This document shows, in pieces, positions 1 through 7,528 of a stretch of DNA of 64,000 nucleotides; the first letter of the stretch is position 1, and each line of letters begins with the position of its first letter. The position numbers and the translations under genes were made by a program. The DNA lies in the NCBI GenBank assembly GCA_001898225.1, contig MKTJ01000032.1, positions 62,001 to 126,000 of the forward strand. The letters are read 5' to 3'. The notes below the pieces were generated by a model, which did no database searches, had not been told where the DNA came from, and saw nothing but the letters and a program-made list of their open reading frames with translations. The DNA comes from Chloroflexi bacterium 54-19 (GTDB lineage Bacteria; Chloroflexota; Chloroflexia; Chloroheliales; Chloroheliaceae).

Positions 1-34
1 GGCATAGGTGATTTACCCTTTCTGTTTACCGAAT

Positions 35-1318
35 TTATTTCAGGATAGGCGCGCCCTCTGCTGTAACGAGCTTGAGTTTAGCTTCGGCCAGGCTGACCAG
101 CGAAGCGGGTAAGGGAGCATAGTTGACCGATTTGGCGTCGGTTCCTCCTTTGTGCAAGGCGTACCACACAAAAGCCACAACCGCCTCCCCTTTGCCCTTT
201 TCGGTGTAGTTCTTACTGAGGATTATGTAAGAGGTAGTGGTAATCGGATACGAATTATCTCCAGGCTGGTCAATCAGATTTATTTTCAGGTTATCGTCCG
301 GTTTGGCCCCTTCGGCCGCCGCGCTCAGATTTTCCAAAGTGGGTTTTACAAACTTACCGGCCTTGTTCTTGAGGTTAGCGAAGTTCAGATTATTTTGAAT
401 AGCGTAAGCTACCTCGTTGTAACCAAGGGTGCCTGGGGTTTGCTTGACCAGTCCGGCAACTCCATCATTACCTTGAGCCGTGGTAACGTTGATACCAGCG
501 CCTTCCCATTTAGGCTGAGTGGCTCCGCTGGCCCCGAACAGGGTTTTAAGATCGGCATTTATGGCAGCCAGGTAGGTAGTAAAGACCTGTGAAGTACCTG
601 AACTATCGGCCCGTACCGCAAAACTTATGTTAAGATCAGGCAGATTGACATTGGGATTGTCTGTCTTAATTTTAGGGTCGTTCCATTTGGTGATTTTGCC
701 GGTATAAATAGCCCCAACCACCTCCGGGCTAAAGTTCAGTTCTGACACACCCGGTACGTTATAGGTAAAGACAACCCCGGCCAGCGTAACAGGAATCTGG
801 ATAAAATCAGTGAGTTGTTTATTGGTCTTGGTAGCCTCGTCTGCGGTAATCTGGACATCCGAGGCCCCGAAATCAGTCTTATCGGTCAAAAAATCGGTGC
901 GGCCCTGGCCGGAGCCGCCGCCAGGATAATTAACCTTGACGTTGGGAGCGACTTTGCCGAACTCGGTTTGCCAGACTTTGAGGGCGGGGTTTACCAGGGT
1001 GGAGCCGCTACCGTTCAAATTAGCATTCAAGTTGGCTCCCGTCAGACCGCCGGGAAAGACCCCATCGCTACTGTTACCGCCCGTTGAAGCGGCCGTTGTA
1101 GCTCCGGTTGCGCTGCCGGTAGCTGCGGCAGCGGTCGTGGCAGTGCCGGAGGCAGTTGTCGCCGCCCCGGTCGTCGTAGCGGCAGTGGTGGTGGTGGACT
1201 GCGTACTGGCACCGGTTGAGGTTGGCGAGGCATCTCCGCAGGCCGTTAAAACCGAAGCTGCCAGCGTCATTAAAAGGACAATCAGGCTAATCGCGCTGGT
1301 TTTCCCCTTGGTAAGCAT
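35..1318 (-). CDS. pstS: Phosphate ABC transporter substrate-binding lipoprotein, PstS family (copy 1)
   Basis: Periplasmic/extracellular phosphate-binding component that would deliver phosphate to a Pst permease not present in the window. A hydrophobic N-terminus ends in a lipobox (LTAC-GDA), followed by a Thr/Ala/Ser-rich linker of about 55 residues. The PstS fold begins at GSGSTLVNPALKVW, with the phosphate-loop signatures GGGSGQGRTDF, FGASDVQIT and ADSSGTSQVF. The ATG at 1318 is preferred because AAAGGAG lies just upstream; the longer reading frame from 1339 would place this ribosome site inside the coding region. The gene is followed by the left edge of the window and preceded by a second pstS, downstream of the ars operon. 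Arsenate is a phosphate analogue, so linkage to ars genes makes sense. Confidence 0.93.
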   Translation of the reverse strand: MLTKGKTSAISLIVLLMTLAASVLTACGDASPTSTGASTQSTTTTAATTTGAATTASGTATTAAAATGSATGATTAASTGGNSSDGVFPGGLTGANLNANLNGSGSTLVNPALKVWQTEFGKVAPNVKVNYPGGGSGQGRTDFLTDKTDFGASDVQITADEATKTNKQLTDFIQIPVTLAGVVFTYNVPGVSELNFSPEVVGAIYTGKITKWNDPKIKTDNPNVNLPDLNISFAVRADSSGTSQVFTTYLAAINADLKTLFGASGATQPKWEGAGINVTTAQGNDGVAGLVKQTPGTLGYNEVAYAIQNNLNFANLKNKAGKFVKPTLENLSAAAEGAKPDDNLKINLIDQPGDNSYPITTTSYIILSKNYTEKGKGEAVVAFVWYALHKGGTDAKSVNYAPLPASLVSLAEAKLKLVTAEGAPILK

Positions 1319-1504
1319 CAAATTGTTCTCCTTTCGCAATAGTTCTTCAACAGCAATACCCAGGTAATTTTGATTTGATCCAGGTTGCTTTACTCTGGGC
1401 GTTACGGCCGGGCTGGTAACCGCAACGCAACATCAAACCTTTCAACTGGCTTCTAACCCGGCTTCAGGCCTGGTTACCAGGTAAAACCTCTGATGATCCC
1501 CCTC

Positions 1505-2596
1505 TCAGTTGAGGACCGCTTCACCGCCTGCCACAACCTGCTTTAATTTAGCCTGGGCCAGGTTCAATATTTGTGGCGGTAAGGGAATATAGGTGTAGGT
1601 GCGAATATCTTGCTGGCCGTCCTGCAATATGTACTGGGCGAATTTTACAACTGCCTGGCCTTTAGCCCTATCAGCGTAAGTTCGGTTGAGTAGAAGATAG
1701 CTGGTGGTTACAATCGGATAAGTATTGTCGCCACCCTGGTTAAGAAGAGACAAATTGAGTTCGGTGGTATTACTGCTCACCGCACTTACAATACTTTCTT
1801 TGGTGGCTTTAACAAACTTACCGGCCCCATTCTTAAGACTGACGGTGGGCAAGCTGTACTGGACGGCATAATCCTGCTCGATATAACCAAAGCCCCCTAT
1901 CGCCAGGCTGATGTTATGAGCGACCCCGTCATTTTGCCCGGCCGCCAGCACCTCAAGGCCGGCTTTTTTCCAGTCCGGTAGTCCCGATACCCCGACGCTA
2001 TTCTTAAAGTCTGGGCAAATGGCGGATAGATACTGGGTAAATACCTGGGTCGTGCCGCTGGAGTCAGACCGAACCATCTGCTGGATAGCCTTATCAGGCA
2101 GCGCTGTATTAGGGTTGTCCGCTTGCACTTTAGGATCGTTCCAGCGGGTTATTTTGCCAGTATAGATTCCGCAAACCGTTTCCTGGCTCATATTAAGGCC
2201 GGTTATCCCCGGCAAATTAAAAGCCAGGACGATAGAACCGAGAACCACCGGGATCTGGACAATATTGTTAAAATTCTTTGAGCTGGCCTGCGCTTCCTGG
2301 GCGGTTATCTGAACATCGGAAGCCCCAAAATCGGTCTTTCCGGCTAAAAAGTCGCTGCGCCCCTGGCCGCTACCCAGCGACTGGTAAGTGACAGTTGATT
2401 CGGGAAAGTTGTGACTGAACTGAAGCCGCCAGGTGTCAAAGGCCGGGGCCGCAAAGCTGGAGCCGCTCCCGGAGAGCGTACTGGTGGCGTTGGCAACGTT
2501 ACCGCACCCGGCGAGAAGTAAACCTAACAGAATAAACAAAACACCCGCGCTCAAAAATTTGGTTGAACTGCTGAAATAGGGATTACCGGTTCGCAT
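1505..2596 (-). CDS. pstS: Phosphate ABC transporter substrate-binding lipoprotein, PstS family (copy 2)
   Basis: Second PstS paralogue of 363 residues, without the long linker of copy 1. The lipobox LLAG-CGN is near residue 30. Phosphate-binding signatures are GSGSSFAAPAFDTW, GSGQGRSDF, FGASDVQIT and SDSSGTTQVF. A GAGAGGGA ribosome site precedes the ATG at 2596. The gap to copy 1 is about 190 bp, so the two could be cotranscribed. The pair diverges clearly in sequence, which suggests different affinities or phosphate/arsenate discrimination rather than a recent duplication; that is inference. Confidence 0.93.
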   Translation of the reverse strand: MRTGNPYFSSSTKFLSAGVLFILLGLLLAGCGNVANATSTLSGSGSSFAAPAFDTWRLQFSHNFPESTVTYQSLGSGQGRSDFLAGKTDFGASDVQITAQEAQASSKNFNNIVQIPVVLGSIVLAFNLPGITGLNMSQETVCGIYTGKITRWNDPKVQADNPNTALPDKAIQQMVRSDSSGTTQVFTQYLSAICPDFKNSVGVSGLPDWKKAGLEVLAAGQNDGVAHNISLAIGGFGYIEQDYAVQYSLPTVSLKNGAGKFVKATKESIVSAVSSNTTELNLSLLNQGGDNTYPIVTTSYLLLNRTYADRAKGQAVVKFAQYILQDGQQDIRTYTYIPLPPQILNLAQAKLKQVVAGGEAVLN

Positions 2597-3036
2597 AACA
2601 TATTCCCTCTCTTGTTAAAAGCCTTGTATTAGCTATCTATCTATCGCCGCCGTTAAGTTTCAAGTTCAAAACAGGTAAGCATCCGCTATCGTTACTCATT
2701 CCTGGTAAACTGCAAACTCTCAATAACGGTTACTGAGGTTGCGGTGAATTTCCGTTTGGCCTTTTAGCCATTAGAAATTTAGGATCGCTTAAAACATTGA
2801 CATATTTATAAATCTAAATACATCAATGTATGAAGTGAAAAAAGAAGGATTAAAACGGTTAGTATCTCGCTACTATAGATAGTTATTTCGTAAAGCCGAG
2901 TGTCCTTTTTATGGCCGTTAAAACGCTCTGGTTTTACTTGCCTGTCCTGATGGGATTCACCGCTACAGAGTCGGGGCTTTTAGGCTCGCTGCTACCCCTC
3001 TCTATCACCTGCCGAGCATCACTAAGCTTTGGCCTG
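2597..3036. other. Intergenic region between pstS copy 2 and arsJ
   Basis: About 440 bp without a convincing gene. It contains an AT-rich stretch at 2795-2840 with a TTGACA box (2797-2802) and a small palindrome TACAT-CA-ATGTA. No well-placed -10 was found for either strand. It presumably carries the promoter of the pstS pair and the 3' end of the ars transcript. Confidence 0.4.
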
Positions 3037-4347
3037 TTAGTCGCCGCCCTCGCCGAACTTGACCGGCACCCTGGCTGTTTGCTCCTGGCGAGGTAAGAGG
3101 ATCGAAATTAGTCCGGCCCCCAGGACAAAGACAACGGCGAACCACAAACAACCCACCAGTCCCCACACCTGGTAAACCGCCCCCGAAAGCACCGTACCGG
3201 TTAACCGGCCCAGGGCGTTCGCCATATAGTAAAAGCCTACCCCCATGGCGGCCTTGTCGCTATCTGTATAGGCCAGGATCAGGTAAGAGTGAACGGCGGA
3301 GTTCAGGGCGAAGATAACCCCGAAAGCCAGCAGCCCGGCCACAATCGCCAGGGTTGGATTAATTCCCTGCCCCAGCGCAATTGCGATCCCGGCCGGAAAC
3401 GCCGCCAGGACGAAGGCCAGCCACATCGCCGTCCGACCGTCTGGCAAACTGCCGTGCGCGACCCCTTCCGCGTCCACATGCATGCGACTTTTGATCAGCT
3501 CTGGCGCAAAAGCCTGGACGATACCATAGCCGATCACCCAGACCGCCAGAAACCCGCCTACCTGCCAGAAGTTCCAGCCCAGCACGGTGTAAAGGAAGAC
3601 CGGCAGACCAACCACAAACCAGACATCTCTGGAGGCGAACAAAAACACGCGGGCGGCCGCCAGTATATTAACCGCCCGGTTCTGGCTGAACATCTGGCGA
3701 AACTTGGCTTTCTTGTTGGCCGTGCCGAGCCCCCCGCGCATAAGGGAAGCGGTCATGACCAGGGTTGTTAACACCAGCCCGGCTAACACAAACAGGGCGA
3801 CCCGAAACCCAATTAAATACAGCAGGAGGCCACCGAGAAAAAAGCCGACCCCTTTTAAGGCATTCTTAGAGCCGGTCAGAATGGCGACCCATTTAAACAG
3901 GGTGGACTGGGCATTATCGGCGACCACCAGTTTGATGGCGCTTTTGCTGCTCATCTTGGTCAGGTCTTTGGCAATGCCGGAGATGGCCTGGGCTACCATA
4001 ACATAAGGAACCGAAAGCCAGGCGGAGTCTGGCAGAGCCAGCAGTAACAAAGCAATAACTTGCATGCAGAGTCCGGCAAACAGGGTGGACTTCAGGCCCA
4101 GGCGAGCCGCAATATAGCCACCAAAAAGGTTTGTCACCACCCCAAACACTTCGTAGAACAAGAAAAGGGAAGCAACCTGAAAAGCCGAATAGCCGAGCTG
4201 GTTGAAATACAGCAGCACCAACATACGAATAGCGCCGTCGGTCAGAGTGTCCGACCAGTAAGCCGCCGTAACAAGCGTATAGTTACGAAGGTTGCTGTTG
4301 CTGGTGGAGGGAGAGACGGGGGAGGCCGCCTTTTGTGCCGTGGACAT
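3037..4347 (-). CDS. arsJ: ArsJ-type MFS organoarsenical efflux permease
   Basis: Predicted inner-membrane major facilitator superfamily carrier of 436 residues with about twelve hydrophobic segments. It lies 22 bp downstream of a GAPDH gene. In described gapdh-arsJ pairs, GAPDH makes 1-arseno-3-phosphoglycerate from arsenate and ArsJ exports it, where it breaks down to arsenate. N-terminal features such as YTLVTAAYWSDTLTDGAIRM and the segment GGYIAARLGLKST fit ArsJ-like MFS members. Assignment rests on MFS architecture plus the diagnostic neighbours (GAPDH, ArsR-ArsC). A generic MFS transporter is the alternative. Confidence 0.88.
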   Translation of the reverse strand: MSTAQKAASPVSPSTSNSNLRNYTLVTAAYWSDTLTDGAIRMLVLLYFNQLGYSAFQVASLFLFYEVFGVVTNLFGGYIAARLGLKSTLFAGLCMQVIALLLLALPDSAWLSVPYVMVAQAISGIAKDLTKMSSKSAIKLVVADNAQSTLFKWVAILTGSKNALKGVGFFLGGLLLYLIGFRVALFVLAGLVLTTLVMTASLMRGGLGTANKKAKFRQMFSQNRAVNILAAARVFLFASRDVWFVVGLPVFLYTVLGWNFWQVGGFLAVWVIGYGIVQAFAPELIKSRMHVDAEGVAHGSLPDGRTAMWLAFVLAAFPAGIAIALGQGINPTLAIVAGLLAFGVIFALNSAVHSYLILAYTDSDKAAMGVGFYYMANALGRLTGTVLSGAVYQVWGLVGCLWFAVVFVLGAGLISILLPRQEQTARVPVKFGEGGD

Positions 4348-4369
4348 AATTTACCTGCTTTTCCTCATC

Positions 4370-5383
4370 TCACTTAGCCAGGCTCAGAGCAACTTTGCGG
4401 GCCAATTCAGCATAACGGTTGGCATAACCCCATTCGTTATCGTACCAGGCCAGGATTTTTACCTGGGTGCCGTTCGTTACCATGGTCGAGGGCCCGTCCA
4501 CAATGGCCGAACGCGGGTCGTCTTTGAAATCGACCGATACTAGCGGCCGCTCTTCAAAACCCAGGATGTCGAGCAGAGAGCCTTCCGCCGCTGTCTTAAG
4601 CATCGAGTTGATCTCCTGGACCGTGGTAGGGCGCTGGACCTCAAAAACGCAGTCGGTAAGACTGGCGTTCAGAAGCGGCACCCGCACCGCGATACCATCA
4701 AGTTTGCCCTGCAGCTCCGGGAAGATCAGGCCAATCGCGGTCGCGGAACCGGTAGTGGTCGGAATGAGTGACAGACTGGAGGCGCGGGCGCGGCGCAAAT
4801 CCTTATGCGGTGTATCCAGGATGCTTTGAGTGTTAGTCATGTCATGGACGGTCGTAATCATTCCATGGCGGATACCTATTCCCTCCTGGATTACTTTTAC
4901 CACGGGGGCGAGGCAGTTGGTGGTGCAGGAGGCCGCGGTAAGCAGGTGATGCTGGTCCGGGTCGTACAAATGGTCGTTAACGCCCATCACCACGTTGAGT
5001 GCGCCTGATTTGACCGGTGCAGCCACAATGACCTTCTGAACGCCCGACTCGTAAAATGCCCCAAGCTGCTCACGGGTACGAAATTTACCGGTAGCCTCTA
5101 GCACAATATCTACCCCGGCCTCTCGCCAGGGAACCGCTCCCGGATCTTTGGAACTGCTGTAGCCAATCCTAGTTCCTTCGATTTCTATTGCGTTTTCTCG
5201 CCCTCGAATGTCCTTACGCCACCGTCCGTGAACCGAATCAAACTCCAATAAATGGGCCGAGGTTTCGGCCGGGCCGCCGATCTCATTGATATGAGCGATT
5301 GTAATTTCAGGCCAGTCCCACGCTGCCCGAAAGGCTAGCCTACCAATTCGTCCAAAACCGTTAATTCCGACCCGAATGCTCAT
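4370..5383 (-). CDS. gapdh: Glyceraldehyde-3-phosphate dehydrogenase of the arsenate resistance operon
   Basis: NAD-dependent GAPDH of 337 residues. It has the Rossmann motif [10 protein letters not shown] at residues 6-15, the catalytic Cys in AASCTTNC near residue 150, and the conserved [11 protein letters not shown] near the C-terminus. Start at 5383 (MSIRVGING) is supported by GGGAG nine bases upstream; the longer frame from 5425 has no such support. Because it sits between arsR-arsC and arsJ, its likely role is arsenylation of glyceraldehyde-3-phosphate for efflux rather than central glycolysis. The sequence alone cannot exclude a housekeeping role. Confidence 0.93.
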   Translation of the reverse strand: MSIRVGINGFGRIGRLAFRAAWDWPEITIAHINEIGGPAETSAHLLEFDSVHGRWRKDIRGRENAIEIEGTRIGYSSSKDPGAVPWREAGVDIVLEATGKFRTREQLGAFYESGVQKVIVAAPVKSGALNVVMGVNDHLYDPDQHHLLTAASCTTNCLAPVVKVIQEGIGIRHGMITTVHDMTNTQSILDTPHKDLRRARASSLSLIPTTTGSATAIGLIFPELQGKLDGIAVRVPLLNASLTDCVFEVQRPTTVQEINSMLKTAAEGSLLDILGFEERPLVSVDFKDDPRSAIVDGPSTMVTNGTQVKILAWYDNEWGYANRYAELARKVALSLAK

Positions 5384-5469
5384 TCCAATGTCTCCCATTG
5401 GTTTACTTAATAAGGATGCTCTCAAATGATCCGCACCACAAAATCAGCCCTGTACGTCATTTCAACACT

Positions 5470-6240
5470 TTAAGAAGGAAGCGGCTCATTTGGCTTCAAA
5501 AGGTCTGAGACACTGCTGAGAAGTCCCTGAACTCGGACCCGCAGCTGCTCCCGCGCTGCCCGAAATACCTCCAAATGTCCCGACTCCTCACGGGTAGTTG
5601 GCACGGGGTCAGCCACACTCCAGTGTAGGAAAGGCACCTTTTGGAGTTCAACCGGACACTGCTCCCGCGCCAGGTCACAGACGGTCACAACAATATCAGG
5701 AGTAGCTTCAATACCTTCCAGCCCTTTTGAACGCTGGTAGCCAATATCTATCCCTACCTCGGCCATCACCTGCACTGCCAGAGGATGGAGCGTCGTCGGC
5801 GCAACTCCGGCGCTGCGGGCAATGATCCTGCCACCACTCAGGTGCCTGAGCCAGCCCTCGGCCATCTGGGAACGGGCGCTGTTGTGGGTGCAGAGAAATA
5901 TCACGGTTGCGGGCGAAGCTGGCGCACTTACCGCCTCCGGCAGTACCAGGGCGGTGCCAATTTGGCGGTAAGCCAGTTCTAACGCCGTAAGATCTAACCC
6001 GTAATAAAGCACTCTGGCATCAGCATCACTGCGGTGGGTTTGCACCAGCCCCGCTTGCCGAAGTAAGCCCAGATGATAGGACACTAGGTTGTTTGGCAAT
6101 TGACAAAGGTGGGCCAGTTCGCTCGCCTGGTGGTCACTATGGCGCAAGGCCCCGATGAGTTTCCAGCGAGTGTCGTCTGCCAGCAATTTAAGTGTCTCTA
6201 AGGCTAATGCGGGAGTATTTTGAGGATCAGGATTTGCCAT
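5470..6240 (-). CDS. arsRC: ArsR-ArsC fusion: ArsR/SmtB HTH regulator fused to LMW-phosphatase-type arsenate reductase
   Basis: Two-domain protein of 256 residues. Residues 1-95 form an ArsR-type winged helix (LKLLADDTRWKLIGAL, LCQLPNNLVSYHLGLLRQAGLV). Residues 110-250 form a low-molecular-weight phosphatase-like arsenate reductase with the P-loop CTHNSARSQMAE and the distal VTVCDLAREQCP. It would both repress the operon and reduce arsenate to arsenite. No obvious Shine-Dalgarno precedes the ATG at 6240. It is first in the operon arsRC-gapdh-arsJ, with a -35/-10 pair and an inverted-repeat operator just upstream. No arsenite pump is in this operon; an Acr3-like carrier lies at 12.7 kb. Confidence 0.92.
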   Translation of the reverse strand: MANPDPQNTPALALETLKLLADDTRWKLIGALRHSDHQASELAHLCQLPNNLVSYHLGLLRQAGLVQTHRSDADARVLYYGLDLTALELAYRQIGTALVLPEAVSAPASPATVIFLCTHNSARSQMAEGWLRHLSGGRIIARSAGVAPTTLHPLAVQVMAEVGIDIGYQRSKGLEGIEATPDIVVTVCDLAREQCPVELQKVPFLHWSVADPVPTTREESGHLEVFRAAREQLRVRVQGLLSSVSDLLKPNEPLPS

Positions 6241-6257
6241 CTATTTAATACCATTCT

Positions 6258-6317
6258 ATTCAATTCAGGTTGAATGATTGCCATGAACATATTAAATGGC
6301 ATTTAGGGGTTTGTCAA
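6258..6317 (-). promoter_or_regulatory. ars operon promoter and putative ArsR operator
   Basis: On the minus strand TTGACA (6312-6317), a 17-bp spacer and TAATAT (6289-6294) form a near-consensus sigma-70 promoter. Just downstream, at 6258-6275, is ATTCAA-N6-TTGAAT, an inverted repeat of the kind ArsR proteins bind, between the expected transcription start and the arsRC start codon. Occupancy would block the promoter. Confidence 0.75.
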
Positions 6318-6634
6318 TGCTTTAGTAGAAAATTGGAGGGATTTTAGAATTTCCACAGAGTTTTATTTAAATTAGTTCAATGTAAATTGTATTACTTTAA
6401 TATTCGGGATCATTGAGGCGGTGTGGGTCAATGCTTTGTGGCCCTTATATGGCGTGACTGTAACCAAGTTCAGATTATTATCTTAACAGGAAACCTCCAT
6501 TATCGGTAATGGTGCGAGAAGGTGAGTTAAAATTATGTTCTGACCCCATATTTAGACGTTCTAACCTCTAAAAGTTAAAAGGCTCAAAATTAATGATATT
6601 GTTTGTTATCAGGTTTAGGACTTATTAATGTCTA
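6318..6634. other. Intergenic region between ars operon and tetR
   Basis: About 320 bp, AT-rich, with no supported gene. The two flanking promoters diverge from it. Confidence 0.5.
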
Positions 6635-6691
6635 TTGACAGGAACTAAATTATATTTTACTATCGAACTAAACTAAACGGTTTAGTTTAGT
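6635..6691 (+). promoter_or_regulatory. tetR promoter with overlapping perfect palindromic operator
   Basis: TTGACA (6635-6640), a 17-bp spacer and TACTAT (6658-6663) form a good promoter. A perfect palindrome, ACTAAACTAAAC-g-GTTTAGTTTAGT (12-bp arms, one central base), covers 6667-6691 at the expected +1 region. It is followed by AGGAG and the GTG start of the TetR gene. The layout implies autorepression by the TetR protein. Confidence 0.8.
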
Positions 6692-6711
6692 AAATTTCAG
6701 GAGATCGTAAG

Positions 6712-7410
6712 GTGTTAACCGAAGTTGAAGATCTTACCCCACGGGCTAAAGCCAAGCAGGAGCGGATCTACCTGGCGGCTCAAGCAATATTCATGGAGTC
6801 CGGATTTGAAGCGGCCAGTATGGACGCGATTGCCACTAATGCCAATGTTTCCAAGCCAACCTTATATCGCTACTACCACAATAAAGAGGCCCTGTTTATT
6901 GCCACCCTGCGTCAACTGATGCTGGAACACTCTTCTTCGGCTGAAACTTTTAGCCACTTACAGCAAATTCCAGTTGAAAATCTGCAAATTCTTGAACGCT
7001 CTCTCGTAAGGTGGGCTCAAATCATTCTTGATAATGCCTTGCAACCGGCCTATCTGGGCCTGGTCCGCGTACTGATCAGCGAAATACCGCGTTTTCCGGC
7101 CCTTGCCCCACTTTACTCTACGGCAATCGCCCAGGAAGGTGGTGCTATTATGAAAACCCTTTTAGAAAGTGCAATTTCACATGGAGTTGTTACCAAAAAA
7201 CTAGATCTGGATGTAGCAGTCCGGCTGCTCGTAGGGTCACTTTTAAGTTATGTTTTTAGTGGGCTTTTCAGGCCCGCTAGCGATACCTATTCTCCGCCAC
7301 CAGCCCAAATTGAAGCCCTGGTGCACCTGTTTCTACAAGCTATTACCGGTTCCGTTTCCTCCCTACAGCAGCAATCAGGAGAAATACAGCCAGAAATACA
7401 GCCCACTTAA
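6712..7410 (+). CDS. TetR/AcrR family transcriptional regulator
   Basis: Regulator of 232 residues. The N-terminal TetR helix-turn-helix lies at residues 15-60 (RIYLAAQAIFMESGFEAASMDAIATNANVSKPTLYRYYHNKEALF), and the C-terminal region resembles the AcrR/TetR ligand domain with an LVRVLISEIPRFPAL segment. GTG start with AGGAG upstream. A perfect palindrome overlaps its own promoter. The gene for a PEP-synthase/Rph-like enzyme begins 118 bp downstream on the same strand and is the obvious candidate target. The ligand is unknown. Confidence 0.92.
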   Translation: MLTEVEDLTPRAKAKQERIYLAAQAIFMESGFEAASMDAIATNANVSKPTLYRYYHNKEALFIATLRQLMLEHSSSAETFSHLQQIPVENLQILERSLVRWAQIILDNALQPAYLGLVRVLISEIPRFPALAPLYSTAIAQEGGAIMKTLLESAISHGVVTKKLDLDVAVRLLVGSLLSYVFSGLFRPASDTYSPPPAQIEALVHLFLQAITGSVSSLQQQSGEIQPEIQPT

Positions 7411-7528
7411 TTTTAGAATCAGAAGCGGTAAGTTTTTAACAGATAATTAACAGCCAAAAATTGTTTCAAAGTAAGCTCGAAGTTTCGGGTGTATTTGAAG
7501 CGCCTCGAAGAAAGTAAGACGGACCATT

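Noticed and set aside
2911..3096. 61-codon plus-strand ORF before arsJ
   Set aside because: Partly antisense to arsJ, no ribosome site, not protein-like.
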